This document shows positions 48,501 to 59,386 of a stretch of DNA of 64,000 nt, one piece after another. The notes beneath the pieces were generated by a model. The model made no database searches. It was not told the origin of the DNA and saw only the letters and a program-made list of their open reading frames with translations. Numbering within the stretch: position 1 is the stretch's first letter; every line of letters begins with the position of its first letter. The DNA comes from Beta vulgaris subsp. vulgaris (lineage: Eukaryota > Streptophyta > Magnoliopsida > Caryophyllales > Amaranthaceae). A program made the translations under genes and the position numbers. Location of the stretch: the NCBI RefSeq assembly GCF_026745355.1, contig NC_079210.1, forward strand, positions 24,814,798 through 24,878,797. The letters run 5' to 3'.

Positions 48501-51500
48501 AAGTCTAGTGTTTGGGTCCTTTGGGAAACTTAAGAATTTCAAATTTGGAATTTCAAATTCCAATAAGTTATTTGGGAATTCATAGAATTTCAAATGTTGA
48601 ATTTCAAATTCAAATACTGTTTGGCAAACCAAGTTAAAGTTTGGAATTGTAATTCGATCCTACAACCAACAAAATAGAACTACTAATCACTAATAAATAA
48701 TAAAATCCAGTCTAACTTTTGCTCCTCCGGTAGATGTTTTAACATATCGAACTCATTCACCGGCCCATTCATAAACCTCTTGACAGCTTGAAGCACCTGT
48801 TGACCCGAAAGCCCAAGAACGCTAGATTGCAGTTGTAAGCAACATCAGTATGTAAGAGCTCTATGCAGAAGCTGGTGTAGGAGTCCTCAGCTCATTGAAG
48901 ATGAGGTTAGCTTAAAAGGAATGTCTCAAGGACTTTAAACGACGATTCAAACCCTGAATCAGAGAACCAAAATTAGATATAGTCTACTTCCCCAAGTCAG
49001 ATTTTCGCCACAAGCTGACAAGAAGAGCAGTAAAATGAAGATCTAATCACCACTATTCCAAGGTTCTCTAATGGACTAATTAAGGAGTGTCCGCTTTTAG
49101 CATCTCTACAAAGTACAAACACCTGTAGGTTGTAGTCTTAACATTGTAACAGAGGACAGATTTATGCATCTAGTAGCTGTTATTCATACCAGATAAAAGT
49201 TGCAACCTTAAAACCTATTCAAACAGAACATATCATGTAAATTGCAGATGATGCAAAACCACATAATAACATATAGTTGATGAATAACAGATGATGCACT
49301 TCCAAAACCATTAGGTACCTGCCAATATCATAAAAGCTTAATTTAAACAACCTAAGAAAGGGGGAAAAAATTGATCCTACACCCAAGAACATGATGTGCA
49401 TCATTCACTCCAGATCACATCACATACTTGTGAAGTAAAAGAATCAATAGTTTCAAAATTAAATTATCATCTCGTCTTTATAAATATATACAGTTCACAA
49501 TAGGAAAATATAAAGACGATATTACTACATTATTGATAAAACTAAAACATGCGGGCATGATGAAAAGAACATTCATCAAATACATGTTGCAAATTGCAAC
49601 CTCATGCTCCTAGGTGCATAATTTTAGTCGGATTATTCGTGATCGATTTTGCGTTAGGAAAACATCTAACTTGTACTGTTGCCTATTTTAAAGATCTACA
49701 TACATCACCACCAGAACTTTTAAGACGTTTAACAATTGGAAGCAACAAAGCACACACAAAGTGAATGAGTGATCACCAATCGAAGACAGTGATAGGAAGT
49801 AGGAACCCACAAACACAAGAAAATATCTCATACCCTTTGAGGTGTAATGTGATGAAATCATGAAATCTGTATCATTAGTGACTACTGTAGCACTAACAAA
49901 CTTCTTCTATCATTAGTGACTACTGTAGCACTAACAAAAAATTGTCAATGTCAACATTCCATGGCAGACATAAAAATTTAGCTTCTCCACATGTCTATAA
50001 ACTTGCTCTACAGAGAGATGATGCATAAGCCATATACTCAATTACAATTGCAAAGACTAAAAAAACCCTAATTAATCGCAAGATATAAATAAATAATATA
50101 TAGAATCGAAATTTCAATCAATTACACATTCTAACCTAAAACAATATTTATAACTCAACCATAAACAATCTCGCAGCAAATTCATGGTAAAAAAATCAAG
50201 AATTGAGAAAACAACCTTAAAAATAAGATTTCGCAATGTAGGAGGAGAGAGAAAGCTCGCGATGTGTTGAGAGAGAGAAAGCTTGAGGGAGACAATCAAA
50301 ACGAGAAAACCGAAGAACCGTGAAACCAGACAACGAGGAGAGAGAAAGCTCGAAAAATCTCCAATGGAAGAGAGAGAAAATGAGTAACGAGTTTTATCGT
50401 GATGTTTTGAGGATGAAGAGTGAGGTTTGGATTTCAAATGACAGTAATTTACTATGGATTTCAAATGATATGGGCTGAGGTATATTTAATATGTGTAGGT
50501 AATTGGGCCCAAATCCAATTCCAAATACTTTAAATTGCCAAACATGTAAATTGGCCCAATTACAGCATTTCAAATGAAATGTTTGTATCCAAACAGGCCA
50601 TTATCGCATTCAAGAAGCATAGGGAAATTTAATCAAATTATTAGTTGATTAAACCACCAAGACTGACAATCTTTCACTGCCACCACCACCATCACTAACT
50701 AACCACCAAACACCTTCACCACTACTATCTTTCACCGCCAACCCGTTCCGCACCATACCATTGTTCAAGAATAACCAAATTCAACAAAAATTCACCAAAA
50801 TTGGAACAAAAGAAATGGTGAGAGAGGGACACATATTTCAAATTAGAAAAGAGCAATGTTATAGAAAAAAAAAGAACAATGTTATAGAAAAAAATTGAAC
50901 AAAAGAGACCAAAAAATTTGTATATCTACTAGGATTTCATTTTAACAAACCAAACTTGAATATTATGAAATGAAAAAAAAAATACTCTCGTTTCGGTCTA
51001 AACTTTACCGGAGCTTTTGGCTCAATCTTCTACACAACCAGCCAACCTATCAACACGTTTTTTTCTGTAGGTTTTTCCGACTATGGTGGTGGTTTTTGGT
51101 AGTAGTTTTGGTGGATATGGTGGTGGTTTATGTGGATGGTGATAGATGGTGGTGAACAAATAATTTGATGCCACCACTTGGTATTGTCACCTAGTTTCTG
51201 CCTCTTATAGAAAAATTCATCTGAGACTATTCCTAACCTAGATATTTCTTCTTAATTTCTGAGCTTGTTTAGTAAAGCTGTGTCTAAAGGCTGCGCTCAA
51301 GTTTTTTTTGTCATGAGGTTACTGATGTATATTAGTGAAGAGTTGGCATTTGTTGTTGGCTTCAATACGAGGAGAAAACATAATTTTTGATTCTCAAATC
51401 TCAATCAGGGGTCATACTAAATTTAAACACAATTTTTGTTAAAAGTGTCGCATATGTTACTCGGACATGGGTACTTCTGTCGGATGGAGCCATATTGGTG

Positions 51501-52117
51501 CATGTAAGTACCAGATTTGGTTATTTTATGAAAAATTTCCAGAAATTGGGTCCAAATTGACGGTCAACTCTGAGGCCTCCATACTATGTCGGTTGTCAAG
51601 GACCTGTGAAGTGTGAAGGGTATTTGGGTGAAATTAAGGGTCAAGATTAACATAGTGTATTAGTTTTGCATTTGCGGCATTGAAGAACAAGGATGTTTTT
51701 TCAGCGGATATATTGATCTAGCTATTCTTTCAAGGAGGTTAATGTGAACTGCAGATCCATGCCCCCCTTGTATTTACTATGTAGGATATCAATTACAAGT
51801 TCATCTTTGTTGCAGGTATCTTGTATTCGCATCGCAACGAACACATAGTTAACTTTGGAACTGGAACTAGTCTCATTAAAACTGACGGGGTATCTCCCTG
51901 TAATGATTTGAAGGAGCCTCATATCCATCCTATAGAAGCCAAAGATTTGGGCAGTGGTTCACAGAAGAAGTCTTCACCTAGAGAAAATAAAAGGAGGCAA
52001 TTTAGTCTAATTGCTCAGTTCATGGGTATGACAGAAATTAAATTCAGTAGGTGGGTAATATCCGCTGCTCCTTTTGATCGAGAGGAAGTGCTTCGTGACT
52101 ACAAGAGGAGAAAGTAG
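35228..52117 (+). CDS. SWI2: SNF2-family DNA-dependent ATPase, SWI2/CHR9 (ERCC6L2-like), eight exons
   Basis: Exons: 35228-35677, 36412-36518, 43568-44486, 46144-46391, 47325-47451, 47526-47801, 47908-48133, 51816-52117. All introns are GT-AG, the phases agree, and the joined frame has 884 residues with no stop. Motifs: ATP-binding GDDMGLGKT (about 183-191), DEAH box (294-297), LTGTVMQN (321-328), a Cys-rich insert (CSCG...CHN...CNWCPIC) before the second lobe, [14 protein letters not shown] (622-635) and [11 protein letters not shown] (652-662). The KPRLDVF...[11 protein letters not shown]-terminus and the basic [18 protein letters not shown]-terminus match plant SWITCH2/CHR9, counterpart of animal ERCC6L2. 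The family translocates on DNA using ATP; ERCC6L2 acts in DNA repair in the nucleus. The plant role is less clear. Splice sites were chosen by eye; length matches the family. Confidence 0.93.
35876..36195. repeat. Perfect 160 bp tandem duplication in intron 1
   Basis: 35876-36035 and 36036-36195 read identically. The unit (AGGAGGAACC...GGGAGAGAACAAGCC) and what follows (CCTCAAGAGCTTGTAG) resemble part of a retrotransposon LTR; a diverged relative may lie at 41920-42060. Confidence 0.9.
36412..36518 (+). CDS. SWI2: SWI2 exon 2
   Basis: Codes residues 151-185 plus two bases of Met186: the Q-motif region [16 protein letters not shown] and the first half of the ATP-binding loop (GGILGDD). Donor GTGAGT. 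Confidence 0.92.
38442..39510 (-). pseudogene. Gag-like gene of the small retrotransposon
   Basis: Starts near 39500 ([12 protein letters not shown]) after the primer site. It has a stop near 39418, then the gag-type core [31 protein letters not shown] and [11 protein letters not shown] (39400-39160). Another stop follows, then a 232-residue open stretch (39140-38442) rich in Gly, Glu and Ser. The minus strand further left (38232-37711) encodes a Pro/Ser/Phe-rich tail. No protease or RT is present. Such Gag-only elements rely on proteins from relatives; the stops suggest even Gag is dead. Confidence 0.7.
39507..39551. repeat. (T)n(GT)n tract in the small retrotransposon leader
   Basis: About 24 T then GT repeats; on the element's strand this is (CA)n(A)n in the leader just before Gag. 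Confidence 0.95.
40611..41421. mobile_element. Possible decayed hAT-like element in SWI2 intron 2
   Basis: Begins TAGGAGTGCTAATGAGCC and has GAGCCGAGC/GGCTCG motifs clustered at both ends (40630-40690 and 41330-41420) in opposite orientation, the pattern of some plant hAT families. The right terminus and target duplication could not be found. Confidence 0.35.
43568..44486 (+). CDS. SWI2: SWI2 exon 3
   Basis: Codes the rest of Met186 to residue 492: second half of the ATP-binding loop (GLGKT), the DEAH box and the rest of lobe 1, the [20 protein letters not shown] block, and the Cys-rich insert. Acceptor AAATAG, donor GTTAAA. Confidence 0.95.
44487..46143. other. SWI2 intron 3 (1,657 bp)
   Basis: Unique-looking intron sequence. 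ORFs at 45462-45965 have no recognisable domain and no exon-like splice context. No element ends found. Confidence 0.7.
46144..46391 (+). CDS. SWI2: SWI2 exon 4
   Basis: Codes residues 493-574 plus two bases: [15 protein letters not shown], and the start of lobe 2 ([22 protein letters not shown]). Confidence 0.95.
46861..46876. repeat. Poly-C run in SWI2 intron 4
   Basis: Sixteen C in a row, within a 933-base intron that otherwise shows no element. Confidence 0.95.
47325..47451 (+). CDS. SWI2: SWI2 exon 5
   Basis: Codes [20 protein letters not shown] and [18 protein letters not shown], motifs IV-region of lobe 2. Confidence 0.95.
47526..47801 (+). CDS. SWI2: SWI2 exon 6
   Basis: Codes residues 618-709: motif V ([11 protein letters not shown]) and motif VI ([11 protein letters not shown]) with the arginine finger region, then the [14 protein letters not shown] brace helix. 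Confidence 0.96.
47908..48133 (+). CDS. SWI2: SWI2 exon 7
   Basis: Codes residues 710-784 plus one base: [20 protein letters not shown], conserved in the SWI2/ERCC6L2 group. Donor GTAAGT. Confidence 0.93.
48423..50600. mobile_element. PIF/Harbinger-like element without transposase, in SWI2 intron 7
   Basis: The left end GGTTGCGTTTGGATAC and right end (reverse complement) TGGCCTGTTTGGATAC share GTTTGGATAC. Both are flanked by TTA (48420-48422, 50601-50603), the target site usual for Harbinger elements. Subterminal regions repeat ATTTCAAATG/GGAATTCC motifs. The 2,178-base body has no transposase ORF; it contains a direct repeat of ATCATTAGTGACTACTGTAG (49871 and 49911). Confidence 0.68.
50604..51815. 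other. Rest of SWI2 intron 7
   Basis: Low-complexity CCACCACCACCATCAC-like DNA at 50680-50760, an imperfect 20-base repeat (ATGTTATAGAAAAAAA) near 50855-50895, and GGTGGT-rich DNA near 51080-51160. No gene. Confidence 0.6.
51816..52117 (+). CDS. SWI2: SWI2 exon 8 (last)
   Basis: Codes residues 785-884: [15 protein letters not shown], a basic Lys/Arg linker, then [20 protein letters not shown] and stop TAG at 52115-52117. Confidence 0.93.
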
Positions 52118-52441
52118 AAGATATCCAGTGTTTGATTCCAATCTGCATATTTCTCTAATTAATATTACAGTTGTGTATATATTGTGCATAATTTTTGCTA
52201 AACATACTATCTTCTGCTACTTGTGTACATAATTCTTTTTCTACAAGAATTGTTTACATAAATTCATCCAATGTATATAACAAAAACTAGTTTTTATACT
52301 CCGTGTAAAAATGCACTGGAAGTTTTATGTAGTTATGTTTTGGTATATGTTTTCATCAAATCAAATTATATAGATTTTAAAATGCTGAATTGGTGCACTG
52401 CATATAAACAAAAGATCAATAAGAGTGAACGTAATTAGTTA

Positions 52442-52752
52442 TCATGCATCCACATTACGCCCATTGAGTCCATGCATTCATTAGGGTCTATCTTAGGTTC
52501 ATTTATGTCTAGTTCATGTCAAAATCTAAGTCCATTTGCATCATTATGTGAATTCTAGTGTACGTCAATCCAAGTCCAAGTCTAATCACAATCCATTTCA
52601 ATCTAAGTTTAAACCTAATTCATTTTCAATGTCAAGTTCATGTACATCTCAAAGTCTAACGTCAAGCCAATATAGGACTAAGTTTAAAGTGAGGTCCATA
52701 TAAGGTCCAACTACATCCTAAGTCTAGTCAAGTCTAATTCTAAACCCATATA
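52442..52752. repeat. Loose repeat of short AAGTCCA/TCTAAGT words
   Basis: AAGTCCA, TCTAAGT, AGTTCATGT and similar words recur irregularly. The stretch continues beyond the hAT insertion at 56655, where a regular minisatellite begins, so both may belong to one older element. Confidence 0.45.
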
Positions 52753-53839
52753 TAGTGGTGTCAAAACAGGTTCTCGAACAGGTTCTGGGTATACCCACGG
52801 TGAACCAGGTCAAACCCGGACAAGTCAGAATTCTGATTGTTAGTGCCCTAGATCAAGATTGGTCAGGTTTTGTTCAACTGGGTCGAACACATTTGAATCA
52901 TTGGATTCCCGAGTGCCGGACAGGTCCGAGCGTTCCATTTACAAGTCGATCAATTCCCGGATATGATCACTCATTGACATTTTTTTGCCGGGTTTGCACA
53001 GGTCGTATTTAGGTTTCATGTACGGTTGCGTTAAGTCAAATGCACTCGGGTTGAATTAGTAATGACCTTAGTTCGATCATTGTGAAACACGGGTCCATTC
53101 ACTATTGAACGTCAATTCCAACTTCGGGTAACTCCTGATCGGGCCATCTTGATTTTGTTATGGATTTTGTAAACGAATCATATTAATAAAAGTATTAAGA
53201 TCGACATATATATACTATGTGTGTGTGCGATAACTATATTGATTACCGTGATGTTTAGTGTATTCTCTTAGTCAACTCTTATTTCGAATAATCAAATGTG
53301 TAAAACCCCTCTAATGAGTAAAGGAGTAGAACGACTTTTCATATGTTTTTAATATTATATATTATAACCAACGACAATAATAACGAGTAGACGATCAATT
53401 CCAAACTTGATATAAATGATATATTATTATAAGCATTATGATTGATGTATAAGTTTGTAAATAGCTATGATGGTAATGAGAATAATATATAATACTAATA
53501 AGCATAAAGCGACAATGATAATAGGTAAAAATACAAATAATAACAGTTCTAGTAACAAGGCTAACAATAGCAATAGTAATACAAATAAAAACAGGAATAC
53601 TAACAATAACAATAACAATATGAATACTAATATGTTGAATCATTTTAAAATAATATTGATATCAAAATAATTGTAAAACCAATCTAATACTCTATTGATT
53701 ATAAATTAGTAAAACGACTCTTAATATGTTATAATACTATAATAAATGACAATCATACATTCATATGTTTACAACGACGGCTCATATGAGGCCTAAATAT
53801 ATAATGAATGTATCAATATAGATTATAAGCTAATTTAAG

Positions 53840-53918
53840 AGAATAGTACACTATTTTATCTAATTCAAGATAATAGTACACTATTTTATCTAATTCAAGA
53901 TAATAGTACACTATTTTA
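53840..53918. repeat. Short tandem repeat (about 28 bp, three copies)
   Basis: Units built on GATAATAGTACACTATTTTATCTAATTCAA, each with an internal AGTACACT palindrome. Confidence 0.85.
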
Positions 53919-55678
53919 GATAGTAGTCTTTATTATGTTAAATGCATTTTGAAACCAAAACATGTATTTGGATTGAAATAAGTGATTATAACGAGTGTTC
54001 ATATGTTGTACAATAATAATGATAATAAATTATACCCCCAAATCATTTTCGCTTATAAAAGCTAACTATAACTTATTTAAAACTAAAATCAATAAGTTAA
54101 TTGTTGACAAGTAACAACCATAGGTAAATTAGTTAACAAGTACTTGCTAGTTACTATATAGTTGAATCAAAACAATTTATTATTAGATAAGATCAATATA
54201 ATGAATGTATGAATGAAAGTTGATAGTTCCAGATAACAATATATTCCATTTAAGTTCATCATCTTTATGATGATAATATAGCAAACAATCACTATCAACT
54301 CAATAAAGTTCATATATATAAGTTATCCCGTTACATTATATGTTTACTAAATAGATGTTATAATCAAACAATTACATAATTGAGTGACATTTGCATACGT
54401 AACACTATAAGAATAATGACTTAACAAATAAATCACCATAGAGTTGTAGAGCTTGACTTAATAGGAGACATTGAATTCAATGATTTCGGGAACATAGTTT
54501 ACTATAATATATAGGGAGGTTTGTTAAATTACTATTCTTTTTGCATTTTAACAAGATCTTAACCGATTAAATATTGTTGCTTGTTCACAAGATCTTGATA
54601 TGAAGCATACTGCTATACTATAGTTCACGTAAATAACTATAATCAAAACATTAATTGAGTAAGTAACAGTTGTATAAGTAATTTTTCAAGAAGTTTAGTT
54701 TCATAAGTAATGACCTTAGAACAGTATAACTAGTATAACTATAAGTCTATAATCGATTAGTGTTTATGCTCTTTGTCATTCCCTAATCAATTCGCCAAAA
54801 AAATGAGACAATGAGATAATTGACACGAGCAAATTTCGGTTAAACAAATAATATAGATTATGAAAATTTTAATTATTACTTTAGATAATTATGATTATTA
54901 TTTGAAAATGTTGTTGTAGAGTATGAGATTTGGGGTTTAGTTGTTGGTAGGATTATTGATTTTCTTAAGGCTAAATCCAAAACCATGTAATAGGCAAAAT
55001 CTGAACCATTAGATGATTAAAATGCACATAAGAAAACAATACAAAGCACATGGATCATCAATATTAATCGTTGGATACAAACCACAAAAGAAGCTAAACC
55101 GTTGGATCGTCTTCTAACCTATCACCTTTTCCCTCATATCTCTCCAAACCCATATTTCCTGCCCAACCTCCCTTCCTAGTTCATACTTCTCTCAACTCAT
55201 GTTATCATCTCAAATGTAGTATTTTTTCGTCTGTAAAGTCGAGTTTAAGATGGTGTAAATTATGGTTATATGATGAACTTTGTGCTCGTTTGCTTCTTCT
55301 GGATCTCTTTATTTCTTAGCAATTTAATTTTAAAGCTTACATTTGCATTTGCACTTGACTGATATGAGTCTCAATGCACCACAATACAAGATGTCAAGAT
55401 CGAAAAAAAGACGCCAAAGCAGGGCATCAACGAGTTCAAGATGGCGCATCACCGACGGAGGCATAAGCACCGACATCTAGCGGTAGCAACGACAGAGCAG
55501 CAACATCGGACAAGAACAGGGGAGAGAGAAAATTCACAACGCACAACCGACAACGAGCAAGACCTGCCACAGCTCTGACGACCAAACGAATCGCGGCTTA
55601 GCGACTGGTGGTAGGTCCGAGGAACCACCGTAGGTAAGGGCAAACAGGGAGATGTATCGATTTTGATTTTTCTTCCCT

Positions 55679-55733
55679 TCCTGCTTCATTGTTGTTGCCT
55701 GCTTCATTGTTGTTGCCTGCTTCATTGTTGTTG
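55679..55733. repeat. 18 bp tandem repeat, three copies
   Basis: CCTGCTTCATTGTTGTTG occurs three times in a row. Confidence 0.92.
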
Positions 55734-56729
55734 GATGGTAAGTTACTCTTTAGCTCTCGTTAATTATGGAGTATCAACTTTGGTTTTGAGAATTTTGTCT
55801 TTCTTTATTTTTTTCTAATTTTCCAGATCTAAAGAGCAGGTTATGTAGAAGATTTGAGCTAGAAGTTGAAGAAACATCTTTCTTGCAAATTTTTAAGTGA
55901 AGAATGAAGATGCAATTTCAAGCACTGAATTGTTTTTTTCTTTTTTGCCCAAAATTTCTGTAAATTACTTTATTGTAGATTCATTATTTAATTTTCTGGA
56001 TGTAAAGTTAAAAAATCAATTCAAATTTGCTGTAACTTTTAGTTCATTGTATATGCTTTAACGTTTACTTCAATAAGAATGAATTTCATATTCATATGTT
56101 GTTCTTTAGTATAGGGTTATGAGAATTTGAGATATTATTTGGTAGCAAATTTGGTAGAATATTAAATGAGATAATTTGGTAGAAAAAATGGGGAAATTTT
56201 GGTAGAATACTAAAGTGGATTATAAATTTGGAGTAAAACCATATATTTTTTAATATTATTTGAAAATGAGGACATTGGGTAATTAAATGAAAATATAAAC
56301 AAGTACATGATATTCAAAATTCTTAAATTAAATATAATTTTTATTTTTATTTATTTAATTATTAAATATAATAAGTTTTATAAATTAACATATTTAAATG
56401 ATTTTGTAGATATAAAAAAATTTATTGAATTTTAATAATATCTTGTTGATTACGGACGGGTTCGGGTTTGAGAGCAGGTCTGTCTGAACAGGTCAGGATA
56501 TAATCTTGTCGGGTGACGGTCAGGTCTGGGTAATACCAGGTCAGGTTTCGGTCAGGTTTGGGGATTGACCCTCACAGGTCGAACCAGGTTCAAGTCAAGT
56601 CAGAATCAGGTTGACCCAGCGGTCAGATCTGTTTCTGACACCACTACCCATATAGGACAAAGTCCAAATTCTAAAACTCTAAACCTCTTTGCTAGCACTT
56701 CTTAAAAACCACATAGGCAAATCCTGAGA

Positions 56730-57125
56730 TTAGCGAACCTACCCACCCTTTAAGACCATAATGACACCTTTTAGACCTAGCAAAACTAGTCATCCCTAAG
56801 ACCATAACAACATACACCCTTTGAGTTTAGCGAGACTACTCACCTTTAAGACCATAACGACACCCATTTAAACTAGCCAATCTAGTTATCCTTAAGACCA
56901 TACAGGCACTCTTGGAGTTTAGCGAATCTACTCAACCTTTAAAACCATAATGACACCCTTTAGACCTAGCAAAGCTAGTCATCTTTAAGACCATAATGAC
57001 ACCCTTTGAGTTTAACGAGGTTATTTACCTTTTAAGACCATAATGGCACCTATTGAACCTAGCGAAGCTAGTCATCCTTAAGACCATAAAGACATCCTTC
57101 CAGTTTAACGAAGTTACTCCTAACT
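56730..57125. repeat. Minisatellite with a 46/47-base period
   Basis: The word TAAGACCATA (once TAAAACCATA) starts at 56751, 56797, 56847, 56893, 56940, 56986, 57033 and 57079. Two monomer types alternate, one with AGACCTAGCAAAGCTAGTCATC and one with GAGTTTAGCGAATCTACTCA-like sequence, giving a dimer near 93 bases. Degenerate units (AGCGAAGCTAGTCC) continue to about 57330. Confidence 0.9.
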
Positions 57126-57429
57126 TACATTATAGCAGCCCAAATCCTCGAGTCTAGCGAAGCTAGTCCACCCTGAGTCCATAATAGCCCAAAGCCTTTA
57201 AGTCTACTAGCGAAGATAGTCCGTCTTAGATCCATATAATAGTAACCTAAAACCATCAAGTCTGGTGCCCCTAAGTCCATATGGGTAACCCATCAAGTCT
57301 AGTGAATCTAGCCTTCCTTGTCAACATAGAAAGCCCAGTCATCGAGTCTAATGTGCTTGAATAGTATAGTCCAGTCCAACCCATTCCATACGTGCATATA
57401 ATTAGGCCCATACTACTTAATTCAAAGCT

Positions 57430-57545
57430 CATACATTTTCCCATTTCTATATATATTTCCATTTCCCATGTCCTATTTTCATTTCCTATTTTCATTTCTC
57501 ATTTCCATTTACATTTCTCGTTTCCATTTTCATTTCTCATTTTCA
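57430..57545. repeat. CATTTCC/CATTTTC pyrimidine-rich repeat
   Basis: CATTTCC, CATTTCTC and TTTTCATTTC words repeat about ten times; no coding sense. Confidence 0.8.
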
Positions 57546-59386
57546 AAAAAAAAAAATCATTTCTTAAAATTACAAGGTCACTCTATTTCTGTTCAAGAAA
57601 GGTCGTGAGGTTATAAATTAGGAATGACCAATAGAGAGGAAAAAAGGTCAACCTACTCCAGACTCGTCAAACGAATTCTCACTTTCTCAGACGAATCTTA
57701 TGAAACTCTTGAATCATCATCCGAGACAGGAGACACTTCTTAACAACTTGATGCAGTCATGGCTCAGCCCTAACTGATTAACTCTCGTCTTGGGGAACAA
57801 GACAAAGGGATCAACATGCTGAGAGAAAAAGCTGACAAACGAGGAAGAACGGGAGGAGACTCCACCACCACCACCACCTTCTATCAAGTCCAAGAGTGAT
57901 TTGATATAACACCCTTATGTGTGCAGGAGCCCATTAGTAGATATTGTCTTGTTTGGGCCCTAACCCGAAATGAGATGCTTTGGTGCATGTTTGAAGTCCT
58001 ACCCAAAAGGCCTCTACTAGGTTGAGGTGTCCACCCCTATAAAAAGAAGCCTTAGTACATAAAAAGTCAATGCCAGACAACAATAAGAAAAAGTGAAAAA
58101 TTCAAAGTGCGAAAAAAAAGAAAGCAAGGCAAAAGCAAAAGAAAACGCACAAAGCAAATGTAAAAGAAAAAAGAAAAGCCAAAGGCAAAGAAAATAAAAG
58201 TCAAGCTAGGGGCCTTGCACACCAGTTCTACTTCTCAATTCAAAATCGTTCAATCAATTAAAATCTTCACCCATATAATCCGAATCCATGATCCTACTTT
58301 AACCCAACCAATTAAACCTTCACCAAAATCTCAAGCCTTAAACCTTGCAACCTTTCATCCACCTTAACTCCTTCTTCTAGGTATGTCCAAATCCGCTATG
58401 TTGAAAACCCCAAAGGGAGGCCTAGGCAAAAGTTAGGCAAAAAAAAAAAAAAAAAAACCAGAGCCACAATTACGAATGGTATGATTCCCGACTGCTTCAA
58501 TAAAATAAATTAATCAAGGTTTCATGATTTGACTTTCTAGAATTTAGAAGCATGCTCTTTCTAGATCTCGACATAGACTCGAGTCTGAATCTAGCTAAGT
58601 CACAAATTTAAACCTTTTATTTTTCAACCCAAACTCTCCTTTTCCCTCAAGGACTCCCCCGCAATTCCATGATCTCTGGTGATATTTGACTTTGCATGTA
58701 TTAACTGCTTTAAAGAAGAATCCCCAGTGAAGAACTTTGAATGCTCAATACCCATCAAATACATTATAATCAAGGCTCATAATGCCTAAATTTAAGACAA
58801 CCTTACCCAAAGTAGGGGATTCCTATATATGTGGTGGTTCCTCCAAATCCAACTCCCGAAGAGTTGTAATCCGCGGATTTCACTTGCGAACCCCAATTAT
58901 TTACCAAAACAGCTTTTGAAAATCAATCTATTTATTTCTAATCAATCCACCTCTCTACCTATCTAGATTTCTTAACCTTGCATAATCCTGACCTTGCATT
59001 ACATTTCATCTTTCCTAACCTTGCATATCCCCGACCTTGCATGATGTTTCATCTTCCTTAGCTTTGCATAACCTTATTCATTCATAGCGTCTCATGCATC
59101 CTTAGAGAGTCTAACATCTTATGTGCATCATTGTGTGAATTGTTTCCACCTATATGCTAACCTTGCATCATTATGTGAGCTATTTGCACCTATCTGCTAA
59201 CATCTTCTTCTGCAGGTAATCAGATTACTTAGCTTGTATTTATCATCTTGCACACTAACGTGGTTTTGTTGGAATCGGTTATATATTGATCAGTCCAAAA
59301 TTGCTGAGCATTTAGAATCGCTTTTCGTCCCGACACCGTATACTTTGACGTTTGGTTTCGTGAAGCTCAGGCAAAGCGGGGGCTTC
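57546..59386 (+). mobile_element. Presumed 3' internal region of a Tat/Ogre-like gypsy element
   Basis: No intact gene. An A-rich AAAAGCAAAAG stretch (58090-58200) and a Lys-rich translation are present, and the region ends at a polypurine tract. Assignment depends on that tract and the LTR start. Confidence 0.4.
59371..59386 (+). promoter_or_regulatory. Polypurine tract, Tat/Ogre type
   Basis: CAAAGCGGGGGCTTC directly precedes TGTAGACAC. This G5-C junction is common in Tat/Ogre elements. Confidence 0.55.

Larger units (their letters stand above)
52753..56646. mobile_element. Large non-autonomous hAT element (3,894 bp)
   Basis: Ends TAGTGGTGTCAAAACAGG and, in reverse complement, TAGTGGTGTCAGAAACAG are near-identical inverted repeats. 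The 8-base duplication CCCATATA is perfect (52745-52752, 56647-56654). Subterminal regions are dense in CAGGTC/GACCTG words (52780-53010, 56460-56640), likely transposase sites. The body is AT-rich and codes for no transposase; 54960-55900 is less AT-rich and may be captured DNA. Confidence 0.88.

Noticed and set aside
53395..53670. ORFs rich in Asn or Leu/Ile
   Set aside because: Translations of AAT/AAC-rich repeats within the hAT element.
57271..57616. 74-residue ORFs on both strands
   Set aside because: They read CATTTCC repeats; no domain.
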